Shown here: positions 7,443 through 14,307 of the stretch, piece by piece | Numbering within the stretch: the first letter of the stretch is position 1 | How the letters are laid out: each line of letters begins with the position of its first letter | NCBI GenBank assembly: GCA_016183225.1 | Contig: JACPEZ010000017.1 | Coordinates: forward strand, 1 to 17,134 | Length of the DNA: 17,134 bases | Reading direction: 5' to 3' | Source: Candidatus Daviesbacteria bacterium | GTDB lineage: Bacteria; Patescibacteriota; Microgenomatia; Daviesbacterales; UBA10151 | Notes under the pieces: generated by a model | What the model was told of the DNA's origin: nothing | The model's input: the letters and a program-made list of their open reading frames with translations, nothing else | Database searches by the model: none | Program-made: the position numbers and the translations under genes

Positions 7443-8395
7443 AAAAAGCAAAAATTCTTGTTACGGGCGGAGCCGGTTTTATCGGCAGCGAAGTGGTTAA
7501 GCAGCTTCTGGAAAAAGGGTATCAGGTTCGCGTTGCTGATGATTTAAGTAAAAAAGAAGCAAAAGTACCTGCAAATTGCGAATTCTTAAGAGTGGATTTG
7601 ACAAATAAAGATGCGGCAGCGCGCGCCATGGCTGGGATAGATTACTGTATCCACCTGGCTGCCAAAATCGGGGGGATAGGATATTTTCATAAATACCCCG
7701 CCACTATTCTTACGGAAAATAATAAAATGTACTCTAGCGTTTTTGAAGCAGCAGTCAAAAAAAAGATTAAACGGATAATTTATCTTTCATCTTCAATGGT
7801 TTTTGAATCAACAGATAGTTTTCCAAGCAAAGAGAAAGATATTGGCAGAATTCCGCCTCCTGTTTCCAGTTACGGATTTTCAAAACTGGTAGGCGAATGG
7901 TATTGCAGATCATTCTTTGATGAATATGGACTAAATTACACTATTATCAGGCCTTTTAATGCTTATGGGATTAACGAAGCGCCAGGTGAGGAAGTGGGGT
8001 ACGCCCATGTCATACCGGATTTGATAAAAAAGATTTTACAGGGACAATATCCTCTTGCGCTTTTGGGTAATGGCAAACAAACAAGATGTTTTACTCATGT
8101 GTCGGATATTGCCCGCGGTATTATTATGGCAATGGAATCTCCCAAAGCCATCAACGCAGATTTTAATATCGGTTCCGAGAAAGAGATGGAAATGATTGAT
8201 CTTGCCAAAATGCTTTGGAGGTTGTGTGGTAAGAATAAATCATTTAAAATTAAATTTGTTCAGGGATTTAAATATGACATTAAAAGAAGAGTACCTTCTT
8301 CCAAAAAAGCCAGAAAAATACTAGGATGGATGCCGGAAAAGAAATTAACGCTGGAGCTCCCAAAAGTGATAGAATGGGTAAAGGGTCAAATATGA
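7439..8395 (+). CDS. Extended SDR nucleotide-sugar epimerase, GME-like
   Basis: The 318-residue protein is an intact NAD-dependent epimerase/dehydratase. It has TGGAGFIGSEVV (9-20), HLAAKIGGIGYF (72-83), the substrate and catalytic serines in LSSSMVF (116-122), Tyr145/Lys149 in YGFSK, RPFNAYG and LLGNGKQTRCFTHVSDIA. The AA-x-x-GG-x-GY segment after the fourth strand is the same kind seen in GDP-mannose 3,5-epimerase and in the broken epimerase at 484-1553, to which it is clearly related. Next to a Gmm-like protein, a GDP-sugar substrate is plausible but unproven. The start overlaps the previous stop and the stop overlaps the next start, both as ATGA, which indicates translational coupling within one operon. 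Confidence 0.87.
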   Translation: MKKAKILVTGGAGFIGSEVVKQLLEKGYQVRVADDLSKKEAKVPANCEFLRVDLTNKDAAARAMAGIDYCIHLAAKIGGIGYFHKYPATILTENNKMYSSVFEAAVKKKIKRIIYLSSSMVFESTDSFPSKEKDIGRIPPPVSSYGFSKLVGEWYCRSFFDEYGLNYTIIRPFNAYGINEAPGEEVGYAHVIPDLIKKILQGQYPLALLGNGKQTRCFTHVSDIARGIIMAMESPKAINADFNIGSEKEMEMIDLAKMLWRLCGKNKSFKIKFVQGFKYDIKRRVPSSKKARKILGWMPEKKLTLELPKVIEWVKGQI

Positions 8396-8871
8396 TTTTT
8401 AAAATAATAGTTTTGTTTTTTATCATGATGTCCTTTGTCATAAGCGGTACGGCTTATGCAACGCAAGAGTTAAATCTGCCGGATATCAAAATTACTCCCG
8501 GATCATTTTACTATTCCTTTAAAAGGATATGGGAAAAGGGTTGGGAAAAACTGCAGTTTAACAGCACCTCAAAAATTGCCTTTTATGAATCGCAATTGAA
8601 GACCAGACTGGCGGAGTTAAATTATGTTGTTGAAAAAAAACTTCTGTCAGAAGTGCAGAAATCAACCGAAAGATTTGCTTATACGGCTGGAATTTTAGCA
8701 GAAACATTGGTTAAGGAAAACAAAGATCAGGAAAAAACCGTGGAAGAATTTCGTAAGATACAAATATATTTAGAAAAATTAAGAGATCAATATCCGGCAA
8801 ATTCAAGCTTCTGGATGCTAGTCCAACACGACATTAATACGTTAGGAATACTTTCAGAAAAGCTTAAATAA
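8392..8871 (+). CDS. Exported DUF5667-like protein
   Basis: From the ATG at 8392 the protein has 159 residues. It opens with a typical signal peptide: one lysine, a strongly hydrophobic stretch (residues 2-17) and a likely cleavage after GTAYA. The mature part begins with LPDIKITPGSFYYSFKRIWE, matching the LP...P.S.xY..Kr..E pattern of DUF5667, followed by a long helical region with KIAFYESQLKTRLAEL. DUF5667 proteins are common in CPR and actinobacterial genomes and have no established function. The ATG is preferred over in-frame codons further upstream because it forms an ATGA junction, has AAGGG at 8381-8385 and puts the signal peptide at the N-terminus. It ends four bases before a convergent stop, with no terminator hairpin. 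It is probably anchored or secreted and involved with the envelope. Confidence 0.75.
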   Translation: MIFKIIVLFFIMMSFVISGTAYATQELNLPDIKITPGSFYYSFKRIWEKGWEKLQFNSTSKIAFYESQLKTRLAELNYVVEKKLLSEVQKSTERFAYTAGILAETLVKENKDQEKTVEEFRKIQIYLEKLRDQYPANSSFWMLVQHDINTLGILSEKLK

Positions 8872-8874
8872 TTT

Positions 8875-9570
8875 CTAGAGAATAAATCTTTCCCGCCCAA
8901 TTGATCCGATAAGCAAATGACCTGTGTCACGCGCTCTAAGATAGGCAAATAACTGTTCGAAAGTAGCCAATTCACCAGTTCCTTGAGATCGTAAAACTCT
9001 TTCAAGCTCATCTTGAATATGGTCAGCTCTGGGTTTTTCCTGAAAACCTTGATTACCTCTCACTACTGCTTGCCACGGAGTATCAGTAGGGGTAGCAGTA
9101 TAAATAGCCATCATATACCCGGTTTCTGTCATTGCTTGTACCATTCCCAAAGTGGCTCGCAAAAGCTGATGCGGTTGAGTTAAAATTACTCCACTCAGCC
9201 ATCCTCTTTCGCTTGCCAGTTGCAGGAAAGCAGTATTTTCCTCCCTAGTTTGAAATGCCTTTTTATCGGGATGCAGAATTCTTTCAGGAAGAATGTGATG
9301 ACCGTAAATTAGTTGATCAATACACCAGCTCATACCGGGATTTGCCTCTAAAGGAGTGGTGCTGCCGACTCTTTCGCCCTCGTTGTTTGTAACCGTTATG
9401 AATTTCACCACGCCTTGTCTAATCATTGCCCCGGCCATTTCAAAAAGGCCGGTATAATCACCAAAAGAGCGGTTATGCAAAAAAAGCGCATCCACTGCAC
9501 CCCCAGGCTGTCCGCTTAAGAGCATAGTAGTTGCTCGATAGAGTTCACTCAAATCTTTCAAGGTTTCCAT
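8875..9570 (-). CDS. YdcF/DUF218-like protein
   Basis: The 231-residue protein has no clear membrane segment. The pattern fits the DUF218 (YdcF/SanA/ElyC-like) Rossmann-type domain: a first strand DALFLHNRS (27-35), a helix and strand ending in VKFITVTNNEG, a segment with a conserved-looking TREEN (108-112), the position of the family's 'nT.eE', and VILTQPHQLLRA (128-139), the position of 'vilvTs.xH..RA'. The family is linked to envelope metabolism in some bacteria but its reaction is not settled. The ATG at 9570 is chosen because a promoter lies just upstream, between it and an in-frame TTG at 9612. Arginine greatly outnumbers lysine (about 16 to 5), unlike the surrounding glycan genes. It forms a single-gene unit convergent with the DUF5667-like gene. 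The DUF218 call is moderate. Confidence 0.6.
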   Translation of the reverse strand: METLKDLSELYRATTMLLSGQPGGAVDALFLHNRSFGDYTGLFEMAGAMIRQGVVKFITVTNNEGERVGSTTPLEANPGMSWCIDQLIYGHHILPERILHPDKKAFQTREENTAFLQLASERGWLSGVILTQPHQLLRATLGMVQAMTETGYMMAIYTATPTDTPWQAVVRGNQGFQEKPRADHIQDELERVLRSQGTGELATFEQLFAYLRARDTGHLLIGSIGRERFIL

Positions 9571-9583
9571 GTTTAAGTCGCTA

Positions 9584-9612
9584 ATTATACCTGATAACCC
9601 TTGAAATAACAA
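9584..9612 (-). promoter_or_regulatory. sigma70 promoter for the DUF218-like gene
   Basis: On the minus strand TTGTTA (9612-9607) and a perfect TATAAT (9589-9584) are separated by 17 bp. Transcription should begin near 9577, leaving only about 6-7 nt before the ATG at 9570. There is no Shine-Dalgarno sequence. The in-frame TTG at 9612 lies within the -35 box and cannot be the start. Confidence 0.75.
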
Positions 9613-9637
9613 TTTCTTAAGGATAGAATGTCGTGAG
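9601..9637 (+). promoter_or_regulatory. sigma70 promoter giving a leaderless GTG start
   Basis: TTGAAA (9601-9606, five of six consensus bases), a 17-bp spacer and TAGAAT (9624-9629, five of six) place the transcription start at 9636 or 9637, the G of the GTG start codon. The -35 box directly abuts the opposing -35 box (9607-9612), so the two promoters interlock back to back. Confidence 0.7.
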
Positions 9638-10881
9638 TGAACAATTCAAAAGAGGTAGTTAAGTTGGAACTATGCAGAGCTTGTGGCAGCGGTAATCTGT
9701 TGCTGTTCTTGCAGTTAGGGCCTACTCCGGTACCTAACGGATTCTTAAGAGCGCATCATCGTCATAGAGCAGAAAAATTCTATCCTCTGGACGTTTGTTT
9801 TTGCAAGGACTGCGGATTGGTACAGTTGGCCCATGTAGTATCCCCTAAAGTTATGTTTAAAAATTATGTCTATATTCCTTCAACTTCCGAGACCATGCTT
9901 ACTCATTTTGCTGCTTTAGCAAGGCAAGCAATTAAAAAATTAAATACTGAAGAGGGGGATCTGGTTTTGGATATCGGTTCAAACGATGGCACGCTTCTTA
10001 ATTCCTTTAAAGCGCAAAAAATGAAGATATTGGGGGTTGATCCTGCAGAGAACTTGGCTAAAAAAGCTAACCAAGACGGAGTTGAAACTATTTGCGCATT
10101 ATTTACTAAAGAACTGGCTAAAGAAATACGTAAAAAATACAGGCAAGCAAAAATTATTACTGCCACCAATGTAGTAGCTCATGTGCACGATTTGGATAAT
10201 TTTCTGGAGGGTATAAAAATTTTGCTTGCAGATGACGGGTTATTTATTAGTGAATTTCCTTATCTTATTGATCTTCTTGAAAAGGTTGAGTTCGATACCA
10301 TTTATCAGGAACATCTTTCATACTTTTCAATTTATCCCTTTGAAAAACTGCTTGCCAAACACGCGCTCGTTTTAATTGACGTACAAAGGGTTCCTGTCCA
10401 TGGCGGTTCGGTGAGAGTATTTGTCAGTAAAAAACCCGGCAGGGTTAGCAGAAGAGTTAAAAAAATATTACAACTTGAGAAAAAAAGAGAAATCTTAAAT
10501 CCCCAGACATACTTAAAATTCAGAAAACGTGTAGATCGGGTAAGGCACGAATTAGTACAACTTCTTTGGGGCTTAAGACTAAAAAATAAAAAGATTGTGG
10601 GTTACGGGGCGTCCGCCAAAGGAAATATCATCTTGAATTATTGCCGGATTGGTCCGGAAACGCTGGATTATATCGTGGATTCCATACCGTACAAGCAGGG
10701 AAAATATACCCCGGGCATGCATATTCCGATATATCCTGAAGCAAAACTTTTAGAAGACCAGCCTGATTATACATTGCTTTTGGCTTGGAATTTTGCCGAC
10801 GAGATAATTAAAAAACAAACTGAATACAGAAAACATGGAGGCAAATTTATCCTTGCTATTCCAAAACTTGCAATTGTTTAG
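9637..10881 (+). CDS. SAM-dependent C-methyltransferase, TylC3/NovU-like, three-domain type
   Basis: The 414-residue protein has the full three-part layout of deoxysugar C-methyltransferases. The N-terminal zinc-binding module has CRAC (Cys13, Cys16) and a second pair in CFCKDC (Cys56, Cys59). The Rossmann SAM domain has LVLDIGSNDGTLL (109-121), then EFDTIYQEHLSYFS and VHGGSVRVFV. The C-terminal domain contains KIVGYGASAKGNIILNY. Known members (3-C-methylation of TDP-4-keto-6-deoxysugars) are about 400-415 residues, so the length fits. The start is GTG at 9637: the ATG at 9628 is followed by TCG TGA and cannot be used, and a promoter points to a leaderless start here. Its 3' end overlaps by 26 bp the tail of the damaged RmlD-like gene on the other strand. 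It implies a branched or C-methylated sugar in the surface glycan. Confidence 0.87.
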   Translation: MNNSKEVVKLELCRACGSGNLLLFLQLGPTPVPNGFLRAHHRHRAEKFYPLDVCFCKDCGLVQLAHVVSPKVMFKNYVYIPSTSETMLTHFAALARQAIKKLNTEEGDLVLDIGSNDGTLLNSFKAQKMKILGVDPAENLAKKANQDGVETICALFTKELAKEIRKKYRQAKIITATNVVAHVHDLDNFLEGIKILLADDGLFISEFPYLIDLLEKVEFDTIYQEHLSYFSIYPFEKLLAKHALVLIDVQRVPVHGGSVRVFVSKKPGRVSRRVKKILQLEKKREILNPQTYLKFRKRVDRVRHELVQLLWGLRLKNKKIVGYGASAKGNIILNYCRIGPETLDYIVDSIPYKQGKYTPGMHIPIYPEAKLLEDQPDYTLLLAWNFADEIIKKQTEYRKHGGKFILAIPKLAIV

Positions 10882-11688
10882 CCAGAATTTCAGTAGTTTC
10901 TTCCCATTTCAAAAATTTTAAGTTAAGTATTTTTTGAGTTTTCTCCACCTTAAGTCCGCCGTATTGAGGGTATCTAATAGGACTATCTTTTAGAAAACCT
11001 TCAATGCTAATTGGTTTTACAGCATTTTTAATGCCTCTTGCTTTTTCTATTAGATAATTTGCTAATTTATAGGGAGTGAAAATATTAACGTTTCCGTAAC
11101 CTCATTAATATAAGTGAGCGTTAAATACTGATCATTAAACATAGGATAAAGTTTTCCCGTATCATATAGCTTAAGAATTTTGTGGATATAATCCAGTTTT
11201 GAGGCATATTCGGCTCTTGAAGGATTGGAAATCCGCAAAATTGCGGCATTTTTTAGATTGTTCATAACCAGTTTTTCCGCTTCTTTTTTGGTCCATCCAT
11301 ACCATGATAGAGAATTAAGGTTTTCTTCCGATGAATCGTCTTCTGAATATGGTCCTGGATTTTCCTTTTTTCCGGAAAAAACAACATCCGTGGAGATATA
11401 AATAAAATAAGGTTGGTAATTTATTGTTCTAATTAAGTTGGCTGTTCCCTCGACATTGACGATCCAGCAGGGAGCATTTCGGTTATTCCGCTGATCCTCT
11501 GCCGTTGTCACATCCGTAAAAGCGGCAAAATGAATTATCACCTCCGGTTGGTGTTCGCTAAAAAAATGATCCAGAGAGCTTTTGTCCGTAATGTCTAATT
11601 CGTTTACGGTGGGGGATAAGACATCTGAATAATTCCCAACAAAATGAGAACCAACCAAACCGTTGCCGCCGGTAACTAATATTTTCAT
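10856..11688 (-). pseudogene. RmlD-like SDR reductase with a frame break near its C-terminus
   Basis: The ATG at 11688 opens a 208-residue frame that ends at 11062. It has TGGNGLVGSHF (6-16), HFAAFTDV (53-60), ISTDVVF (98-104), Tyr130/Lys134 in YGWTK and NDQYLTLTYINEVTET, all typical of dTDP-4-dehydrorhamnose reductases. The expected C-terminal part follows in another frame: reading on from about 11083 gives NIFTPYKLANYLIEKARG, then RYPQYGGLKVEKTQKIL and a stop at 10858-10856. Compared with RmlD proteins, about 18-20 residues around the 'GIYHV' strand are missing exactly at the junction. A deletion of about 55 nt (length 3n+1) explains both the gap and the frame change better than a single-base slip. 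The start overlaps the upstream GT2 stop (ATGA). The truncated 208-residue product would lack most of the substrate domain. Confidence 0.8.
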
Positions 11689-12419
11689 AGAAAAAGATTC
11701 GTTTTAAATCCCAATCTCGCTAAAATAAAAAGAGCCAGCACTTTAAATGTGCCCAAAGAATATTTGATGCTGTTTTTTAGACTGGCACCTCTTTTTTTAC
11801 CTGTATAGCTTACTTCAACCGGCACTTGGGATATTTTGATTTTACGATAAACCGCCTCTGCAATCAATTCAAAACTGAATAAATAATTATTAGAATTTAC
11901 AGAATAGTTTAGCTTTTTAAGCATTTTTTTTGTATATACTCTAAAGCCCTGGTGAAAATCATCCAAATTTACGCCCAGCACTATTTTATCAATAAGATTT
12001 AAAAACCTGATGGGAATCCATTTCCAGAAATACATGCCGGATTTTAAGGGATGGGTTCTTGAAATAAACCTGTTTCCTAAAACAAATTCGAAGCCATCTT
12101 CTATTTTTTCCAAAGCATCGGGTATGGCGGTGGGTTTGTATTCCCCGTCAGGATGAATATCTACAATTATGTCTGCTCCGCTGTCAAGCGCCAAATTCAA
12201 AGCCTTTTTCATGTTACCACCATAACCCAGATTAATTGAATTACGATATGACCGGATCCCGAGTTTTTTTGCAAGCCTGTATGTTTGATCTTTAGATGCG
12301 TCATCAACTAATATGATTTCATCAACTAATTCTTTTGGGAAATTGTGATAGAATTTTTCTAAAGTTCCTGCTGCGTTGTAAGCTATAAATATAGCAATAA
12401 TCTTTTTTGTTTTTCTCAT
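11685..12419 (-). CDS. GT2 glycosyltransferase of the HPDG type, polyprenyl-phosphate sugar synthase-like
   Basis: From the ATG at 12419 the protein has 244 residues. It is a GT-A, family 2 enzyme with AYNAAGTLEK (13-22), EIILVDDASKDQT (34-46), NLGYGGNMKKAL (63-74), IHPDGEY (88-94, in place of the usual DxD), LGNRF and DFHQGFRVY. The HPDG form is familiar in GT2 proteins resembling dolichol-phosphate mannosyltransferase. The frame stays open upstream to 12590, but that 57-residue extension would run antisense into the divergent gene and across the promoter, so it is rejected. It matches the GT2 at 16165-16899 in length (244) and in the position of the HPDG motif, so the two are paralogs flanking the two membrane proteins. 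It probably makes a lipid-linked sugar for one of them. Confidence 0.87.
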   Translation of the reverse strand: MRKTKKIIAIFIAYNAAGTLEKFYHNFPKELVDEIILVDDASKDQTYRLAKKLGIRSYRNSINLGYGGNMKKALNLALDSGADIIVDIHPDGEYKPTAIPDALEKIEDGFEFVLGNRFISRTHPLKSGMYFWKWIPIRFLNLIDKIVLGVNLDDFHQGFRVYTKKMLKKLNYSVNSNNYLFSFELIAEAVYRKIKISQVPVEVSYTGKKRGASLKNSIKYSLGTFKVLALFILARLGFKTNLFL

Positions 12420-12423
12420 CTGG

Positions 12424-12434
12424 TATATTATATT
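12424..12434. promoter_or_regulatory. Bidirectional promoter with overlapping -10 boxes
   Basis: Only 22 bp (12420-12441) separate two divergent ATGs. The minus strand carries a perfect TATAAT (12432-12427) ending seven bases before the GT2 ATG at 12419. The plus strand carries TATATT (12429-12434) ending seven bases before the membrane-protein ATG at 12442, with a second TATATT at 12424-12429. The two -10 boxes share four base pairs. The -35 regions are weak (TTGTTT at 12407-12412 for the plus strand) and lie inside the opposing genes. Both transcripts would be leaderless or nearly so. Confidence 0.65.
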
Positions 12435-12441
12435 AGCTTCT

Positions 12442-14307
12442 ATGGTGAACATAAAGACTTTTTTAATTTTCGGTTTAACTGCCGCCTTGGTTATTTTTTT
12501 GGAATATGATCTACTAAAGCCGATATTTGATGTCGGACTTACTCCGGAAGATAGGGAATTTATCTTACGGTATAAGACACTTGGTCCCAATCCCCTGACT
12601 AAAATATTTGAAGTTTGGTCGGAGCGTGGTGCCTACAGTACGATCCCGATATACTACCTTGGCATTGTGGAAAGTTTTACAGGCTTTAACTATCAGCTGA
12701 TCCAGACGGTGGGTGTTTTTTTAAGGACTTTAGCCATTCTATCAATTTTCCCCCTGGTTTTGATAGTTTTTAAAAATAAATGGTTGGCAATTTTTACAAC
12801 AATATTATTTTCCATTAGTTATCCAACCACGGGAGCTTTAGAAACAGGTGTGGAACAAAGTGAATATTTAGGATTTTTGATAATGAATATTTTCCTGATT
12901 GCCTATTATTATTTGAACACCAAATATCTATTACAATTTAAGTGGCTAATCTTATCATCTCTTCTATTGTTTATGGCTGTAATTATATCCGTGATGAGGA
13001 TTTATCCAATTCTGTTTTTCTTGCCGGTAATTGAGGTGTATTTGTTCTTTAGAGATCGTACAAGATTTAAATTTATGTATATGATAACGAAATTGGCAAT
13101 TTTCTATTTTCCATTTCTGGTTCTAGTCTTTTATTTCCCTTTTTCGGCAACAGGACATTTTACTCTTCCGACTATATTATCCAAAATAGCTGATGGTAAT
13201 TGGCAGTTGATATTAACACCTTTACAAGGCTTGGGGTTTATGATCCCCATCAGCAAGTATTATGGCAAACTAGGGGCTATAGATCTTAGCAGTTTTGATG
13301 CATATTTAATATTTTTATTAGGTAGTCCTTTAGTGATTTTCGGTTTCGGATCCTTTTTGTTGTCCTGGATAATCACTAAAAATCCCACCACTTTATTTTT
13401 ACGAATATTTACCTTGAATCTTGGATTTGATTTATTAATATACTGGATTGTGCGGCATAAACTCTTTATTCCCTCGGAGTTAAGGTTAAACTATGATATA
13501 CCCAGACTTTACCCGGTATTTTTTGGATTATTTATTTTGTCTCTTACCCTAAATTTTTTTGTAGAGTGGTTAAGACTTGGTAAAAAAAATAATTTATTTC
13601 TAGTATTATGGCTCGGGCCTTTTATCAGCCTGTTTTACATAACCGTAACCTATTTTTATGCCAGTTTAAATTTATCTTTTGCCGGCGCACAGGATCATTA
13701 TTTATTAATTCCCGCTTTTGGGATTAGTCTGCTGATTGCCGGAATTTTACTATTGCTACATAATAAATTATCTAACTTAAAATTCGGATCAACCGCAGCC
13801 ACATTACTGATTGCTTTTCTATTACTGATGCTTTATGGACTCAATAAAGCATTAACACATGATTATTTCAATGAAGCTAATGCTAAAGGCAGGGCAGCAG
13901 CCGGACAGATAGAAATGCAAACAAAAATTAGACAAAAATTGGAAGGGGTAGATTATTCCAGGCCGTTAATGGTTTATTTTGATACTCAAGAAATTTCCGG
14001 TGACGGCCCTTTTTATTCAGAGAGCTTATTGACTCCTTTCCCCTTTTTTATGCATCTTGCGGGGGAGAAGATATTAGATGGCTGTATTGGAGTGATCTAT
14101 GACAATAGAATGATTAGACTGAAAGAATTGACCAAAAAAACTAACAATCAGTTGGTGGTGGAACATCCGGCAATATGCGTAGATGGTTATAGTATGATTA
14201 CTAAAAATATTTCCATAAAGATTGAGGATTTATATGCCTATAAAATTAAAGACAGGAATCTCATAGATATTAAGCAACAAGTTATAGATGAGTTAGAAAT
14301 TAAATGA
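12442..14307 (+). CDS. Polytopic membrane protein with conserved C-terminal domain, GT-C-like (paralog 1)
   Basis: The 621-residue protein has an N-terminal helix (4-20), an early loop with paired acidic residues (LTPEDREF, Glu36/Asp37), about a dozen hydrophobic segments to about residue 470 and a C-terminal hydrophilic domain of about 150 residues. The early acidic loop is where GT-C membrane glycosyltransferases keep their metal or catalytic residues. The tail has GQIEMQ, YFDTQEI, GPFYSE (about 522), FPFFMHL, DGCIGVIY (Cys548), HPAICV (Cys579), EDLYAYKIK and LIDIK. The downstream gene encodes a paralog of nearly identical length with the same blocks. The ATG lies eight bases after a -10 box and the stop overlaps the next start (ATGA). 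I do not know a named family for the tail. A role in transferring lipid-linked sugars outside the membrane is inferred from the architecture and the GT2 neighbours. Confidence 0.7.
   Translation: MVNIKTFLIFGLTAALVIFLEYDLLKPIFDVGLTPEDREFILRYKTLGPNPLTKIFEVWSERGAYSTIPIYYLGIVESFTGFNYQLIQTVGVFLRTLAILSIFPLVLIVFKNKWLAIFTTILFSISYPTTGALETGVEQSEYLGFLIMNIFLIAYYYLNTKYLLQFKWLILSSLLLFMAVIISVMRIYPILFFLPVIEVYLFFRDRTRFKFMYMITKLAIFYFPFLVLVFYFPFSATGHFTLPTILSKIADGNWQLILTPLQGLGFMIPISKYYGKLGAIDLSSFDAYLIFLLGSPLVIFGFGSFLLSWIITKNPTTLFLRIFTLNLGFDLLIYWIVRHKLFIPSELRLNYDIPRLYPVFFGLFILSLTLNFFVEWLRLGKKNNLFLVLWLGPFISLFYITVTYFYASLNLSFAGAQDHYLLIPAFGISLLIAGILLLLHNKLSNLKFGSTAATLLIAFLLLMLYGLNKALTHDYFNEANAKGRAAAGQIEMQTKIRQKLEGVDYSRPLMVYFDTQEISGDGPFYSESLLTPFPFFMHLAGEKILDGCIGVIYDNRMIRLKELTKKTNNQLVVEHPAICVDGYSMITKNISIKIEDLYAYKIKDRNLIDIKQQVIDELEIK

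Noticed and set aside
8326..8391. An upstream start for the DUF5667-like protein
   Set aside because: It would place 22 polar residues before a clear signal peptide and lie within the epimerase gene. The ATG at 8392 has an AAGGG site and an ATGA junction.
12420..12590. An N-terminal extension of 57 residues on the minus-strand GT2 protein
   Set aside because: It would run antisense to the start of the divergent membrane protein and over the shared promoter. The GT2 domain and the 244-residue length shared with its paralog begin at the ATG at 12419.
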